The notes beneath the pieces are model-generated. The model did no database searches and was not told where the DNA came from. It saw nothing but the letters and a program-made list of their open reading frames with translations. Both the position numbers and the translations under genes were made by a program. A DNA stretch of 64,000 bases from Apostichopus japonicus (taxonomy: Eukaryota > Echinodermata > Holothuroidea > Aspidochirotida > Stichopodidae): the NCBI RefSeq assembly GCF_037975245.1, contig NC_092563.1:29787960-29851959 (forward strand). The letters run 5' to 3'. Shown here one piece after another: positions 11,495 through 26,400 of the stretch. How positions within the stretch are numbered: position 1 is the first letter of the stretch; every line of letters starts with the position of its first letter.

Positions 11495-14400
11495 GTAAGT
11501 AGAAGGGTGTCATATTGAATTGTTAAAGCTATGAGTGGTGCCTTCATGTTTTCATAAAATAGGTAAAATGGGAATGCAGCAAATTGGTTTGTTTGTGTAA
11601 TTTATTGCTGTATCTAAGGATTGCATATTATTTCATTAGTGAAATATTTACCTTATTCAGGCATATTGATGTCTCATTTGATTGTTTGATTTGGAGTTCG
11701 AGATTAAGTCCAAAAGATAAATTGTTACAAAATTGTCAAGAAATATTATCCACGGTTCTGTTGATATCATATGGAATAATGCAACACTCTCTCAATTCTT
11801 TCGTTAGGTGCAACCTACAAAGAATTAAGATTAAAAAAGCATGATATTTGGAGAAAGAAAAGAAATGTTTAGCCCACACGACTCTCCAGATCAGACTGGC
11901 ATTCTCCTTAAAGCACTGTACACATTTGTGTTAGCTAAGGCCTAGTGAAAGCAATCATTTAAAGCCATTCTTGATTATCATATATAGTTAACTACAGGCT
12001 TACAGTAGATCCTGCACCCAGGTGATGCAAAACATTTGTTACACTTCTCATATAAACATATTTACTTGATGAGGATCCATCAACCCCTCATCCAGACGAA
12101 GGTTGCACCAATGAAGCAACCCCACATGGCCCCCACCCATCCCCTCCCATTTACCCTTGTGGTATACTGTACCCTCTCTCTACCTACCCCCTCTCCACCT
12201 GACCATTTCTCTCCTCCATGGTTACCTGCATTGGTATTCAATGATGTTTCATGATGTTCTTATGCTTTCTCATTTCCAGATGTATACATTGGAAAGTCCT
12301 TTGCTTTTGTACAGTTTGATAATGCAGAAGATGCGGACACTGCCATTAAAGGAGAATCTGGTTCATTTATTGAGGAAAACAGGATAGGTATGTAGTCCAC
12401 TGCCATGATCTATCCCGTGTCTGATCAGTTTTCACAATTTATCATCTTACTTGATGCAAATTAAAGGTGTGTAATTATTACATGATTGAACTAAGCTGGA
12501 AGAAGAAACTAAAATCAGTAATATAATTATATGTACAGTTTGTAGTAGTTCCTCTAATCAGGTGTAGTGTGGACATTCTGTCATTTTGGGGCCATGTTGG
12601 ATTTAATTTTGTGGGTTTCTAGTACACTTCCTATGTTAAGGTGATGCTAGGACTATCAAGATGGAGACCATGACTATATCAGTTAGGGTCAGTTTTGCAA
12701 AGTTTTATTTCAAGTCGTACTTGTTTGTGGTTAGTTCTTTCGCACCAATATTTAAGGTTTTTTTCTGGTACAGTACTGAAAGTTGAATTAATGCTAAGGC
12801 TGTATAGATGGAAACTGCAATAACATTAATTAGACGATCTGCCTTACCATGGAGTTATGTAAGCTTACCCAACTCAATGCAACCAAGTGCTTAAAGTGAC
12901 AGTTTTTAACAATTTCATAATAACATCTTGTATAATTTGGCCTGCATCGAAGGCATCTCAGAGAATCATAATCTGTGGTGTTCATAATATGGCCAATAGT
13001 AAACACTCTCCAAATGGTCGCTGGTTTGGTCAATCACCACTATTTCGGCATTACCCACGGAAAGGATACTAGAAGCTTATATTTCAATTTTTGCCATGTT
13101 GTAGATTGCAGTGTAAGACTTGTCAGACCCATATCATAGTTAACATATTTGGATACTTCCTAACAACAAACTAAATAATTTCAAGCAAATACATAAACAA
13201 TGCTGTTCTAATTGCAATGAAAACATTTGCTGTTTTTCTCTCCCACCCGTCAAAGTATACCACACCAGAAAGGTTAAAGAAACTGTCTGGTTAGATGATT
13301 GTAAATGGATTATTAATTTGAAATTTGACAGTGTTATTTATCAATTGCAGGGAAAGTAAAAATTACTACCACTCAAATAATGCAAATTTATTCAGTACTG
13401 TTTAAATGCAGCACCATAAATACAAGTTGAAGTTTGTGAGGCAATGTTAAGCTGCCCAGAGGTTGAGTCTCTTCTGCTTAACATATTAGGGCAATTCTCT
13501 AGATGGAAACCACAACAACACTAAGTAGAATCCGTTTTGCAAAATTTTGTTTCAAATTTGAGAAATGTTTAGTAAAAATATGTTAGGTCATATGTTTTAG
13601 GTTCTGAGAGATGAAAATATTCTGTCATTTTGTTATCATTGAAATTGGAAGAGAATAAGCAAAATTGGGAAAGAACTGTACATTACTAACTAGTCAATCT
13701 TGTTGGATAATTTTTCATGTTGAATTGAATGTTCACATTGCAATTCGTTGAAATGAAGATAGACCAGTCAGTAACTAAGGCCCAAGTGCTAATAAAATGT
13801 GACATCTGAAGAGGAATACATATAAACTGTACAGTGACAAGAACATGCACAATTCAGAGACACCAATACCAATGGAAACAAGTTCTTACATTCAGCATCT
13901 GATGACAAGATCTCAAATCACTCTGTTAATTAGGCTCGACGTCATCTATAAATTTCAGTGAATTGTGGGAAACATTCATGCGTAGAATATTTGCAAGAAT
14001 GTACAAATACTTCTCTCTTGTTTCTCACTATAGAATGTTCTCTAGCAAGGAAACAGCCTCGAAGTGTCAGGCCACCTGAAGCAGGGAAAGGTGATAGCGG
14101 AGCATACAGAGGGTAAGCTTTTTGTTTTGGTGCAACAGCCAACTTAACACACGGCTCAGCTTGCAGGTGTGTTTGCATTGTTAGGTCTGTAGTCAGTCTT
14201 GACCACAAGATGTTCATTGTCAGTAATTTAGTACGGTAGCACAAATGCTTCGAACACTGTAGAAAGAAGATTGAAGTTAATAATCTGCAAGATTGATCTT
14301 AATCTCCAACAGTATTTGTATCTGTGAGGTTGGTTTTTTTAAACTTTTTTCATTTCTCTGGTATTTTGTAGTGGTCCATCGGGATATGGGTCATTGGGCA

Positions 14401-17400
14401 GAGGTCGTGAAAGGTCGCCGGTGAGAGGATTCGATGACAGGTTTGAGCAAAGGTGAGTAAGTATCTTGATGCCTGCCGTCACAAGTTTCTATCTATTTTG
14501 TACCCAAGATTCTCGTGTAACCTAACTTCACATAACATGGAATTCAGCTTTGACACACCTGTTATTTCAATGATTGTATGTTAGTTAGGCTAGTATTTTT
14601 CATAGCTCAGTAAACTTAATCACATGTATGCAATGGAAATGATGATTATGTTGGACCGCTTATTCCTGACTTGATAATAACATTTTGATAAGTAAGGCTG
14701 ACAATCTGCCTAAGTACTGTATGGGATTTATGTAAGCGTACCCAACTCAATGCAACAAAGTGCTTAAAGTGACAATTTCATTATAACATCTTGTATAATT
14801 TGGCCTGCATCGAAGGCATCTCAGAGAATCATAATCTGTGGTGTTCATAATATGGCCGATAGTAAACACTCTCCAAATGGTCGCTGGTTTGGTCAATCAC
14901 CACTATTTCGGCATTACCCACGGAAAGGATACTGGAAGCATATTTCAATTTCTGCCTTGTTGTAGATTGCAGTGTAAGACTTGTCAGACCCATATCATGG
15001 TTAACATATTTGGATACTTCCTAACAAACTAAATAATTTCAAGCAAATACATAAACAATGCTGTTCTAATTGCAATAAAAACACTTGCTGTTTTTCTCTC
15101 CCATCCGTCTAAGTATACCACACCAGAAAGGTTAAAGAAATTCTCTGGTTAGATGATTGTAAATGGATTATTAATTTGAAATTTGACAGTGTAATTTATC
15201 AATGGCAGGGGATGTGAAACTTACTACCACTCAAATAACGCAAATTTATTCAATACTGTTTAAATGCAGCACCAAAAATACAAGTTGAGGTTTGTGAGGC
15301 AATGTCCAGCTGCCCAGAGGTTGAGTCTCTTCTGCAATACATAATAGGGCAATTCTCCAAGTCTACCATTATTGTATCAATGTGATGTACAGAACTTGCC
15401 TATCATTGAGTGATGAAGTTATTTAGTTATTAAGTTAGTTTATTTTTATGAGTTATTAATTTAGTTATTTTGCATTGCCATTTACTTGTGTAATGCTTCC
15501 ACACCTTCATATGTGCAGTAACTTAAGAAATTCTGACAGCATGCAGCTATGTGATATCAAGTATGCAGCTATGCAGCTATGTGATATCAAGTGTCATTAA
15601 ATATTTGATTTATTGAAAATATCTTCAAAATTCTGATTTTCTCAGTGATGAGTTTAAATTGTTTTTCTGCAGAAGATACGATGACTTAGATCGGTACCCT
15701 CTTCGTGAGTTCAGAGATGATCCATACAGGAGAGATGATCCATTCTACAGGGAGTTAGCAGAGAGGGAAGCCTTCCTCAGGTTTGTAAATACCTTTCAAT
15801 TCTTCTTTAAGAATGAAGAAACATGACAAAAAAATCTACAAATTTGTTTTGATCCCTCCCCCACCCCACCCCCCCCCCACACTTACAAGTCCTAATAAAA
15901 ATGGTCATACTTGTTACAAGTGACACCCACCTCTGAAGTTTTCTCGAAACACATCAAGCTCCTTCTGTGTTACTTCTATTGAAAAAATAGGAACAAAGGT
16001 TGTGGGCCAATCTGAAAAAAAAAAAAGGTAAAGATCCATTGATGGTCCTTGGCATTATCATTATAAAAATATATTGGTTACTCTTACATCTGTGCTAGCT
16101 AATACCACTTTTACTTCAAATGTAATTTTGAAATCATGTTTGAATCTTGACTCGGTTGGTAAATGGTGTAAATGAAGTGGTGCAGTTGAACTGTTGTGAA
16201 AGTAGATATTGCTTATCTTAATGGGGTTAAGGTTTGTCTTAAAGATTATTCTTCTCAAAATGGCTAATTTATACTATAAAGTAGTCTTCGTCCTTCTTAT
16301 CCCTTCCCCTTCCCCTCTTTCCCCCTCCCCACAGGCAAGTTTGTAATGAAGCACAACAGGCCAATAGCAACACTTAGTCACTCATAGGCTGTAGTGCATT
16401 AAGTGGCTTTCATTAACACAGTAAAGAATTATAAATGAAAGCAATGCTGCATTATTTCTGTAAGTTTATGTAATTAAGTGTCTGTTTTCTTGGTTGTAGT
16501 GACTGTTTCTGCACTTCTTGAGTGGAAATGTAAATAACTTCAAGTTAATTTGCCTTAATTAGGGTGTTATGTTTGCCAATCTAGCATGTCTTCTTTTTAC
16601 CATTATTTTAGTGACAGAAACAAATCATTGCAGTAAGCAACGATTGATTACAAATTTTCTTCTACTGATGATGACAAACGTAAAGAAAAACTATTCTTCC
16701 TTTTGTTCCGTTCTAAAATATAGTAGGGGAAGTTAAAAACTACTGCCTTAAAGTCTTGATTTTGGGATGTACTGCCTAATACTAATTCCAGGCATACAAC
16801 ACGTTGCCAGCATATATACTCATAGACCTAGCCCAATTTGCTAATACAGTTCTGGACAATACAAGGGTGTGAATCAATTGATCAGCTGACTATACTTGAA
16901 TGGCTTGAAGTAATTACTTGAGAGACTTTGTAGAGGACATAGATGGATGTGTCAACAGCAAGTGCACCTAAGTTGACTTAAGTAAGGAAGATCGTCAAGT
17001 CCTTGTATCAGCTATTTGTCCTGACTTCCTTCAGTACATTGCAACATGATAGGCTCAGAGCTTGTACCCATGGCTGCTGTAATGTATGGCACTACATCTA
17101 CCTACAGGTTTGTATGGATCCTGACATGAACCTAAAGGAGTCATTGTTCCATGTCTCTCCTGGATTCAAAGACTTCTGGTCTTAAAAAGAAACTAAGTAT
17201 TTGGAAACTTTGGTTTAGCATTGTTACATGTCAGGGGCTCTTAAGTGAAGTTCCTACAAATTTGTTTCCATTTTATTTCATTGTGAACTGATAGTGCACG
17301 TTTGCATGGATCTGTCTTGCTGTGTAGAGTTTATTGAAAATAAAACATTGTCACTGACAGTTGCAAGAAGGTGGTAGGGCCAAGGAGACGAGAGATTTAG

Positions 17401-20400
17401 ATCGGTAACCAAGACATATTGTGCAGTATAACCTGCTTTACAGACGCATCTTTCTAAGTTTTTACACTCATCTTGCGTGCGAGTCAGGAAACCATTTTGA
17501 AGTAAGGAGTTGGATCTCTTGAGATATAACCCTTCTATCTTACTTTAGACTTTTGTGATATTTGGTCATGTTGACTCACCAAGCTTGGAAAATTTTCTGT
17601 GAATTTGAATCTGAAGATTTGACAGGCTTCTTGCGTTGAGGAGTACATATCATATTTTGTCTTCTGTACGATGCATCTGCTCTGTTCTTTATTCTTTTGC
17701 TTGATTGAAATGCTGCCCTCTAGTATTATAAGGGGAATCCAGGCATGCTTTCCTTGGTGTTGGTGATAACATTGATAGTAGTGTGAGGACCACCTTTCTT
17801 CCAAACCTTTTTGATCTGGTTTCATGCAATCTTCACCATGCATTTGTGAATGGTGGGCGACAGTGTTGCCTCAACATTAAACATGAAGTTTATGTGTTCC
17901 TATGGACTTCATCGATAGTGCGAAATAAAAGTTAGAAAAAGTTTGTTGCTGTGTTATTTTCACGAGGTTTGGTTATTTTGGTTTTGGACGTTTTCTCTCC
18001 CTTAAGTTTTTTGATTATCAACAGAGGATGCATTTGCGAGATCTTTGGATGTGGTGGCCTGGGCAAAGTTGGCACATTGTGGATTTCAACATGTGTGATC
18101 TGGATGCTTTTCATTCTTTCATCAGTAACCTGGAGAAGTCCGAAGACGATCCCCCCAGGCCACCACGTCCACGCACCCCAGAGTTCATAAGGGACATGGA
18201 GAGGAAGCATTTGGTTCATCGCCGTCAGTTAGAGGACAACGAAGCCTACCACTTTGAGAGAATGCGGGTATTGAAGGAGGAGCACACCCTCAAGATGGAG
18301 GTACTGGAATTGAAGAAAAAGTCATTGGAGTTAGAGATTTACAAGCAGAGCATGGATCCAGTCAATTACCAGCAAAAGAGTTTCTCTAGCATTGCAGACC
18401 CGAGACTGGCTTCATCATCTTATACCTACAATTCTCCCATGTCCAATGCGCCACCAGCCACCTCTCTGCTTCCAAGTAGCCAACCCTCCGGAAGGGGAAT
18501 GATGCCGTTGCTACCCCCGTCTTCTGCATCTGGGGGTTCTCCAGGTGTAATGAAAAGTGGACTATATGGGAGAGATCAAAGGCAGTAGTAAAAACAATTC
18601 CGGAAATATCAGCGGTGACATATTCAACTGGCATGCAGTAATTGCAATGGAAATGACAATATGGATACAAATCGTGATTGAGATATCTAAACTAGTCATC
18701 TAAGAAATGATTCAAGTTAGAGAAGAATCCTTTGTTCGGAGTCTGAGCAGTGTCGGGTATATGATGCAGGTTTCATGTCGGACTTGTAGAATAGAAGTAA
18801 TAACTTAAAATGTTTGGGATTTATGAAGCCACGTTCTTGGAAGTGAGTTAAGTGTTATCATTCATGATTGTTTTTACAAAGGATGTAAACATTTTAATTG
18901 AACTATATAAGGTAACTTTCCTCAGGTATGGATGTTCCAATTACACACACAAACAAACAGATAATTGACATTTTCTGGAAAAATTTCAGACTACTTCAGG
19001 AAACATGCTCACTGTTCCCAACAACGAGAAGGTTAGGTTATGGAAGTCACTATTTATGGCAGCAAGCCTGAATGCATTTTTACTCTTGATAAGGTGACAG
19101 CTGTTTTGTTTAAATCACCATGCATATTCATAAGCCTGTTGGCCTATCAGTGGACTTCTTCTAGTTCTAGTGCCAGTGTCATATGTTTGGTTGTTTCCTT
19201 TTACTATGTACATGGTACAAGAACAACATCTGTACTTCCAATAAGGAGTTTTCAAAGCTAACTTTTGTGAGCATCAATGGATATCAGGATAACTCAGATA
19301 CATGTGACAGCAGTTTTGTGCAACAAATTATTTTTAGTTAACCCATAGTGAGCTTCTGAGACCATCTTGCCATCATGCTACTCTCCCAGTATGTACTTTG
19401 ATTTTGTTTCCATCAGTCAGCCCTGATTGAAAAGCAGTCTGTCAGATTGCTTGACCTCCAGCTTTATTTCCATAGAATCCTGATGTAAGGTCACAGATGT
19501 TCAATAGGTTAATCAGTGTGATTGGTCAAAGCTTACTGGACTTTCTATCTAATTTATATGAAAGGGAAACATGTAAAATATATTTTGGCTAGAACAGCAT
19601 TGGAACCAGTGACCTGGTTCTAGTCATGTTTTAGTCACTTTGTTCAAGTCATGCTTTAGTCACCTGGTTTTAGTCACTTTGTTCTAGCCACCTGGTTCAA
19701 GTTATGTTCCAGCCAATTTTCTCTGTTCTTTTCCTTTGTTTGTAAATTCCCTGTCAGTTTTCCACTGTTCATTCATTTGTGCGATGAGTACAAAACAGAT
19801 TTGAGATTCAGAGTAGACTTAAATGTTGTAGGCAGTTACTGTCATTGGTTGTTCTCTGATCTAAGTTTACATATAATCCATATTTGCAAGGTTAGAATGG
19901 GAACCAGCCCGACAGTCCGCAGGCTTCCTGTCGCATGCTGTACACAAACGGAGGCCATGTTAGCAACTGCTAAGAGTGTGGTTTGAATCGAAGAATCCCA
20001 ATGTATGGTAACTTAATTGTCAATTTTACATGAGTGTCCTTTAGATAGTTTCTAGGAGAATGAAGTTTGAAATATGTTAAAACATTTTCATCACAGGAGA
20101 CGATAATTCTAACATCTGCCTGATGCACTTCATGGTACAGTTTACTGTTACCCTCTCTTGGGAGATTGCCTATAACACTTTTCAACTTACCTTTAAAATG
20201 TGAAGCATGTCCAAGGAACGAGCAATAGGGTCCGATTTCAATACGCAACAGAAGCCATTTTCTAGAGACCAACTCAAATGCTGTGTGTGTAGTATAGATC
20301 CGTCCTTTTCCTTGTCTCAAATTGACTTTGTTCTCTATAACTGTGCCGCCCTTCTGTTGAATCAGGTGCAGTTGTAACAGCCCTCTGTATTTCAGATAGT

Positions 20401-23400
20401 GAGTCAGATGTTCAGGATACACTCATTTCTACCAGATTGGGGCTGTTAAGACGCAGCCCCAGGGAGCAGCAAAAATACCCGCTGTGTAATTCCATGAATA
20501 CTAATAAGAAAGGAAGGCTGGATATAAGATATTGTTTGTCCATGATTATAGGGTTTTAGCTAAATCAGTGAAAGACTCTCAACCCTTAAAATTCAACAAG
20601 GGTGTGATTCATTGTTTTGCTTTTAGCTAAAAGTATAAGTAAAGCATAAACAGGTTCATGAGAATTAATACAAAGTAACAATGAAATACCACGCATATAC
20701 CAAACCATTGAAAAATATTCTATTGTAAGAAAGATAACTCACTTGGATAAATTTGTCCTTTATTTTCGTCGGCCACCTGTATCATGTTTTCATTGAAGAT
20801 GCTAGAATTCTGTTCTAATACAAAGTTACCCTGATACAGCACTCTAGATTCAACAAATTCTATTTCCATTGTAGGCCAGTCCTGAGAGCTAGAGGTCAAG
20901 TTCCTTTGTGACGGTGATTGTAAGGGATTTGCGTAGGTTAGGAATGAGGTGCTCTTATATTGTACCTAAGCTTTAAGTTGTAGAAGGAATGCATTCCATT
21001 AAAATTCAAGAGCTTTTACAATACATTGTTTAGTACACACAATATATGCATGATGCACTCAGTCTATAAAACCACCTTGAATCTTTCATGTAGACTCTAC
21101 CAACTGGATGATGAATAAATGTTACCTTTTCTTCTTTCTTTGTCATATGCTTTGTTTCAAATCGTTCTACTTGAAGCCTGTTTTTGGTTTGAGCTATTTC
21201 TCGATGAATCATCACTATGAGTCTTGTCACATGTGCTTGGCAAGAAATAAGCTGCCAGTTCTTTAGTTGTTGCTCCTGATTGACTCAAGTATTTGTTACT
21301 GATTATTTTCCTCCACCCGTGACCAGACTGTCTATAAATGTTGGTTTGCCCTTGAGGCTGTCATAGTCTCAGTTGTGTAGTAGCTATGATCATTTCAGTT
21401 ACTGCAGCTTGTCTGTTAATGTTGGTTTGTCCTTGAGACTCATAATATCTGTTATGTAGTAACTATGATTATTTCAGTTTACTGTGCAGTTAGTTACCCT
21501 TAGATCTGTACAAATCATTACTTTGTCATTTGTGAAATACTTTGTCACAAAATAACAACCATGATGAATTATTTTTCGTTGTCTTTATTTTTTACTTTGA
21601 TCTCAAGTGGTTACAAATCGTAATTTCATTGTCAACAAAGACTCAAATATATATCTTTCTCTAAAATGGAAGACTGAAGTTGTTAATTCTTTTATTCCTT
21701 TCTCGGAAACGGTCCCTCTGGCTCCTGTAATAACATGCAAAGATTATTACAGATGCATGTAATAGTGATATGCAATTGCACCATCTCCTCCCCACCCCTC
21801 CCCCCCCCATCTCTTCTTCCTCCCCAAGCAGCTAAGGAACAGCTACTAATACCTCAGTTTGGGAGTTACCAGGAATATGGTGTCCCTGATTTGTAATTTA
21901 CACAGTATAAATATCACAGAGCACTGAGAGCAATAAGTGCTTGAAGTTAAATCACTTTTCTCTATATTCATATATATTTGTTTGTCTGGTACAAGGACCT
22001 TTTAAAAAATTTGGTAACACACAAAAAGTTATAAATTTGCTCAACATGAAAATGTATGTGTACAGCCTTGGCTATTGACAGTGTGCAAGTCCAATTGGCA
22101 AAAGTAAAATATTTAACTTGACCTGGTGTATTTTGATATCATACTCTTGACAAGTAAGCAACCATCTATATGTATTACTTTTAACTTTTGAATATCTTGT
22201 AAGATGGATGATCTGCCTCTAGTGTAAGAGAGCAAGAGACAGAACAGTTCGATGTCCACCATACATTATCGACATATGTAGGAATGTTGATATTAATGTG
22301 ATATCAAATATTGGGAATCGCTTAAATCCAGTGTACAAGTACTTTCCTGGCAGTTGGCATCATCAGTATTGTGCCTTTAACTCTTGGAAATGGCAGTCCA
22401 ACTAGAACTTGAGACTGATTTATTTGCAACAGTGACCGTTTGTCAGCAGGGTTAGCTGACTATGCCTGCGTTCAACAGAAACGGCAGCGCAGTTTGTAGT
22501 GAAAAAAGTTGATTTTGAGACAAGGAAATGACTGATGCAACCCCCAACTCAGACATGAATCTAAACTGCATTTTTCAGATTCGTAGTTTAAGCTAAAAAG
22601 CAGCGCCATCTTGTAAGTTATTCAAAAATGAATATTTTATATTAGATGACATTTTGTTTACCTAGGATAACTCTCTCAACACTTGGACAATCTACTGGTC
22701 TTCCTAGCTTCAACCTGCTTTTATGCAAATGTAATGAAGTTTTAACATTGGACATGTGTCATTGAAGTTTATACAAATATGCATTGCCAAGAGGCCAGTT
22801 AGATTCAGGGAATAACTTGTTCAAATTTGAGCATTATTGAAGTTACATTCTGAAAGTTCTGTACTGTAGTTCTGTGTTCAAAACACCGTGTTTCTCCACA
22901 GTGTGTTTGCATTTGTGTCGCTTGCTTATTTTGCACAGTGTTTTGCTATTCGATGTCAGATACCCCCCCCCCCCCAAAAAAATATTTCTGACAGCTGAAA
23001 GAATGTCTTTTTTAATTTTACAGAAGAGAGAGGGAGCTACTGGAAAGAGACCTGCGTGACAGGGACCTGCGTGATCCCCTCTCAGTGAGGGATCCCCTCT
23101 CAATCAGAGATCCACTCCCACTCCGAGATCCTCTGGCCATCAGAGATCCACTGTCCATTCGGGATGCCAGAGAGCTCAGAGACTCTAGGGACATAAGAGA
23201 CGGGAGGGATATGCGGGGGGATCCAAGGGACATTAGAGACCCGCGGGATATCAGAGACGCAAGGGACGCGAGGGAATTCCGGGATGTTAGGGAACGAGAA
23301 TTAAGAGAGAGGGAATTAAGGGAGAGAGAACTCTATGAACGTCGGCCTGCACCGCCTGCTGTTCCTGATATCCGAGAACCTCCTGAGAAAGGACCTACGG

Positions 23401-26400
23401 ATGTGGAAATAGTAATTGCTAGTCGATCTCAGAAGTAAGTCAATATGATTAGCACAGGACATTCTGGGTTTATATACCTATGTCGTGCAGCTACTCCCTT
23501 TTGACCCTATCTCCACAAACTCGACATAAAATACTAGCTCCCTTCCCAGTACAAAAATGTTTAAACCTCTATGGTCTTGTACTGGTATAAGAAATCCTAT
23601 TAGCTAGGTGAGTGGGTAGGTGCATAAGTTTTACACTGGGTGTCTGGAGAACTTTGTCAGCAAGAGTTTGGCATTGTTTGTGTTCTGTTTATAATAAATA
23701 GAATAGAAATGATTGTTGTTATCTTGCAATAGGCTCTTGATTTCTGGATAAATTGAAATAGAATAGAAGATGTAATTGCAGTGTTTGAAGTGAATTAGTT
23801 GGGGGAAGAGTAGGGGGGGGGGGGTTGTTTGGTCAACCACACCTAATTCACTGAAAGGAATATTAATTAATCCTTCATAATGTGAATTTCATGTGTTTTA
23901 ACCTGTCTGCGGTTTGCTCTCTGTAAGAAAATCCCTACAAGTGAATAGACCTTTATAATAGATTTATGTCTCAAGAGGTGAGATTTTGATCCCTTCCTTG
24001 TTCTCTGCATCATTTACACAGGACGTACGCTGAGATGGTGGAGCGTAGAATCCGAGGTCTTAGAATGACTGTAGACTTCATGTATCTCAGTGCAGAGGTG
24101 ACACTAACCTCAGCTCTGGACAGTGCATCTCGTCGTGGCATTCTCTATGCTGTTGTTGTGACTCACCAACATGAAGTTCATCAGTCAATCACACTCAACA
24201 TCTTGTACGGCACCCCTCAAGGTACATCATTTGCTAACTCATGTTCTTACTGTTGTACTAACTTTTACTTAATCTTTTACATCTTCCAGTCACTCTCATC
24301 TCACTAATCCGTTTTCGTATTGCAATATGCTTGGCGGCGAGACTCGAGGGTAGAGTGCCCTGAGGATTTGAAGTTACCATGCGTATACAGATTGTCTCGG
24401 AATGCGTAATAGATTTAGCAAGATTCTCGTCAACGGCTACTTGGAAGCAGGGAATGTGATGGTAGATGGAACTGTTACATTAACCTGAAAAGTTTCATGT
24501 TAAGAAAAATGTAACCATAGATGAGAAGAGACCGGAGATTTAATATTGAATTGTAGGTGCATGTACATATGGATTGCGTTATTTCATTTCTAATGCCGTA
24601 GTTAATAAACATACTTTTCCTTCAAACTATTTATTTGATTGCTAAGTTTGTGATTGCTTCATCCATTAGTGTGTCTATCGTTCACTTTAAAATAAACATG
24701 AACAGCCAGAATGATTGTGGGAAATGCTTTGGCAGTTACGCAATTTGAGTTCTTCGAACCTGACAAGTGTATCGTACAATGAGCAGCAGGCACACCATTC
24801 AAAGCTGCTTAGCAATCATCACAAATTGCTGAAATAATTGTGCATAACCTTTCGCATATGCTCAACTTGAGTTCATAATTAATATAAATCTGGATTAATC
24901 AGATGGTATTGCACACTCAAGAACAGTGGGCAGGCTGGAATGTCATTATAACAAGGAACAGCCATTCTTCGTATCAAATCGCATCACTATCGGTACTACC
25001 GGTCTCTCTTTAATTAACCAGTAACATGAACGGTCGCACCAAATAAACTCTCTCGCAAATAGAGTTTTTCCATCAACGTGTTTGTTTTGGGTATACATTC
25101 ACCTTTCATTCATTATTTATCACGTATCGTAACCGTGACTGTGATAATCATTGTCAAACAACATTGTTGAACCCTCGTCAAAGTTCTCTTCACATAGAAC
25201 CCAACAAGAACAAACAGTTGTTGATTCGTTCTTAGCTATATTCTCTTGTGATGCTGGTGAGCTGTATACTTGCTGGTCGTGTCTTTCAGTTACAGCGTAA
25301 AACGCAACGCATCCAATGCTTACGAACTCGACCTTGTACGTATTTGTAGAGCCGATATTGAAATTTCATGTATGACTACCGAGGACAATATGAAATGAGT
25401 AAAATATGTCTGTGGTTTCGAGATTGTCATCGCAAAGCCACTCTCTCATCTCAAATTTGAACGATGCAAAGTTGGTTATAAATGGGTTTTCATTCCATTT
25501 TTTTCCTCTTCAAGTTTGCATCGAATTTGTTCTGATTGTTGTCAATCAAAACCTAGTACGTTACTGCTTGCATTATGGTACCACAGTTTCAAATGACACA
25601 AGCAACAGAAAGTCTGCTTATATGTGCAGATATGATAAAGTTGGAAACACAGTGTAGTTTCCTTTAAAGTTTATCACGGAAAGCAGAAAGAAGTCTTGTG
25701 ACTTTTACTGCTTCTACTTTTAACATGGGACGACCACAAACAAGATTTTGCAACCTTTCTTTATATGCGAATGAAGGTATACAGGTGTGCTAGCTTGGAA
25801 ATGTTGAAAGCCTGGTGAGCCTGTTTGATAGTCTAACTCAGTTGTCCATATATTGAGATTGCAAAGGATTTGTTGAGCTCTGCGTTTAATGAACTCATGT
25901 GAACAACATATTTCTTTCGGTGCAAAAGTTGCATTACGCACGGATCGAAACACAGTGTTTTATTCAAAATTTCTCTCGTATTTTCCTTTCCTTTCGTTAA
26001 CAAAGAAAAAACATGTCAAAGCGTCTTTCGTACTCTACGTCTCTCACCTTACATTTGCGTCAACGTAGATTGCATAATTGGAAAGCGTCTTTCGTAAAAT
26101 TTGAAGTAACTTTGGAATCCACAGAACGTCCCTTCACACAAAAAAGCAAATCGTCCCTGCAAACTGCCTTCGGGCTTAATGTAAAGTATTGTGCCAATCC
26201 CGTTCAGCAGACTGTTGATGTGTTACTTGTTTGGAGTAAGTCATAAATGTCAAAATGAGGTTGTTTACTCAATGTGCGATATTTAACTTGGCTTGATTTG
26301 AGCCTGATCTTATAACGAGATGTTTGTTATTGTTTGTTTAATTTCTTCTTCGATGTCTATTAGTACCAACCATTGAATATAGAGTCTTTGTATGTCTTGT

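Larger units (their letters stand above)
18589..23023. other. NCOA5-like intron 5, second part
   Basis: It follows the 186-codon frame. It includes a degenerate tagtcactttgttc/tagtcacctggtt repeat at 19610-19710, the antisense open frame at 19970-20422, the duplication at 21330-21490, and C-runs at 21785 and 22960. Confidence 0.6.
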
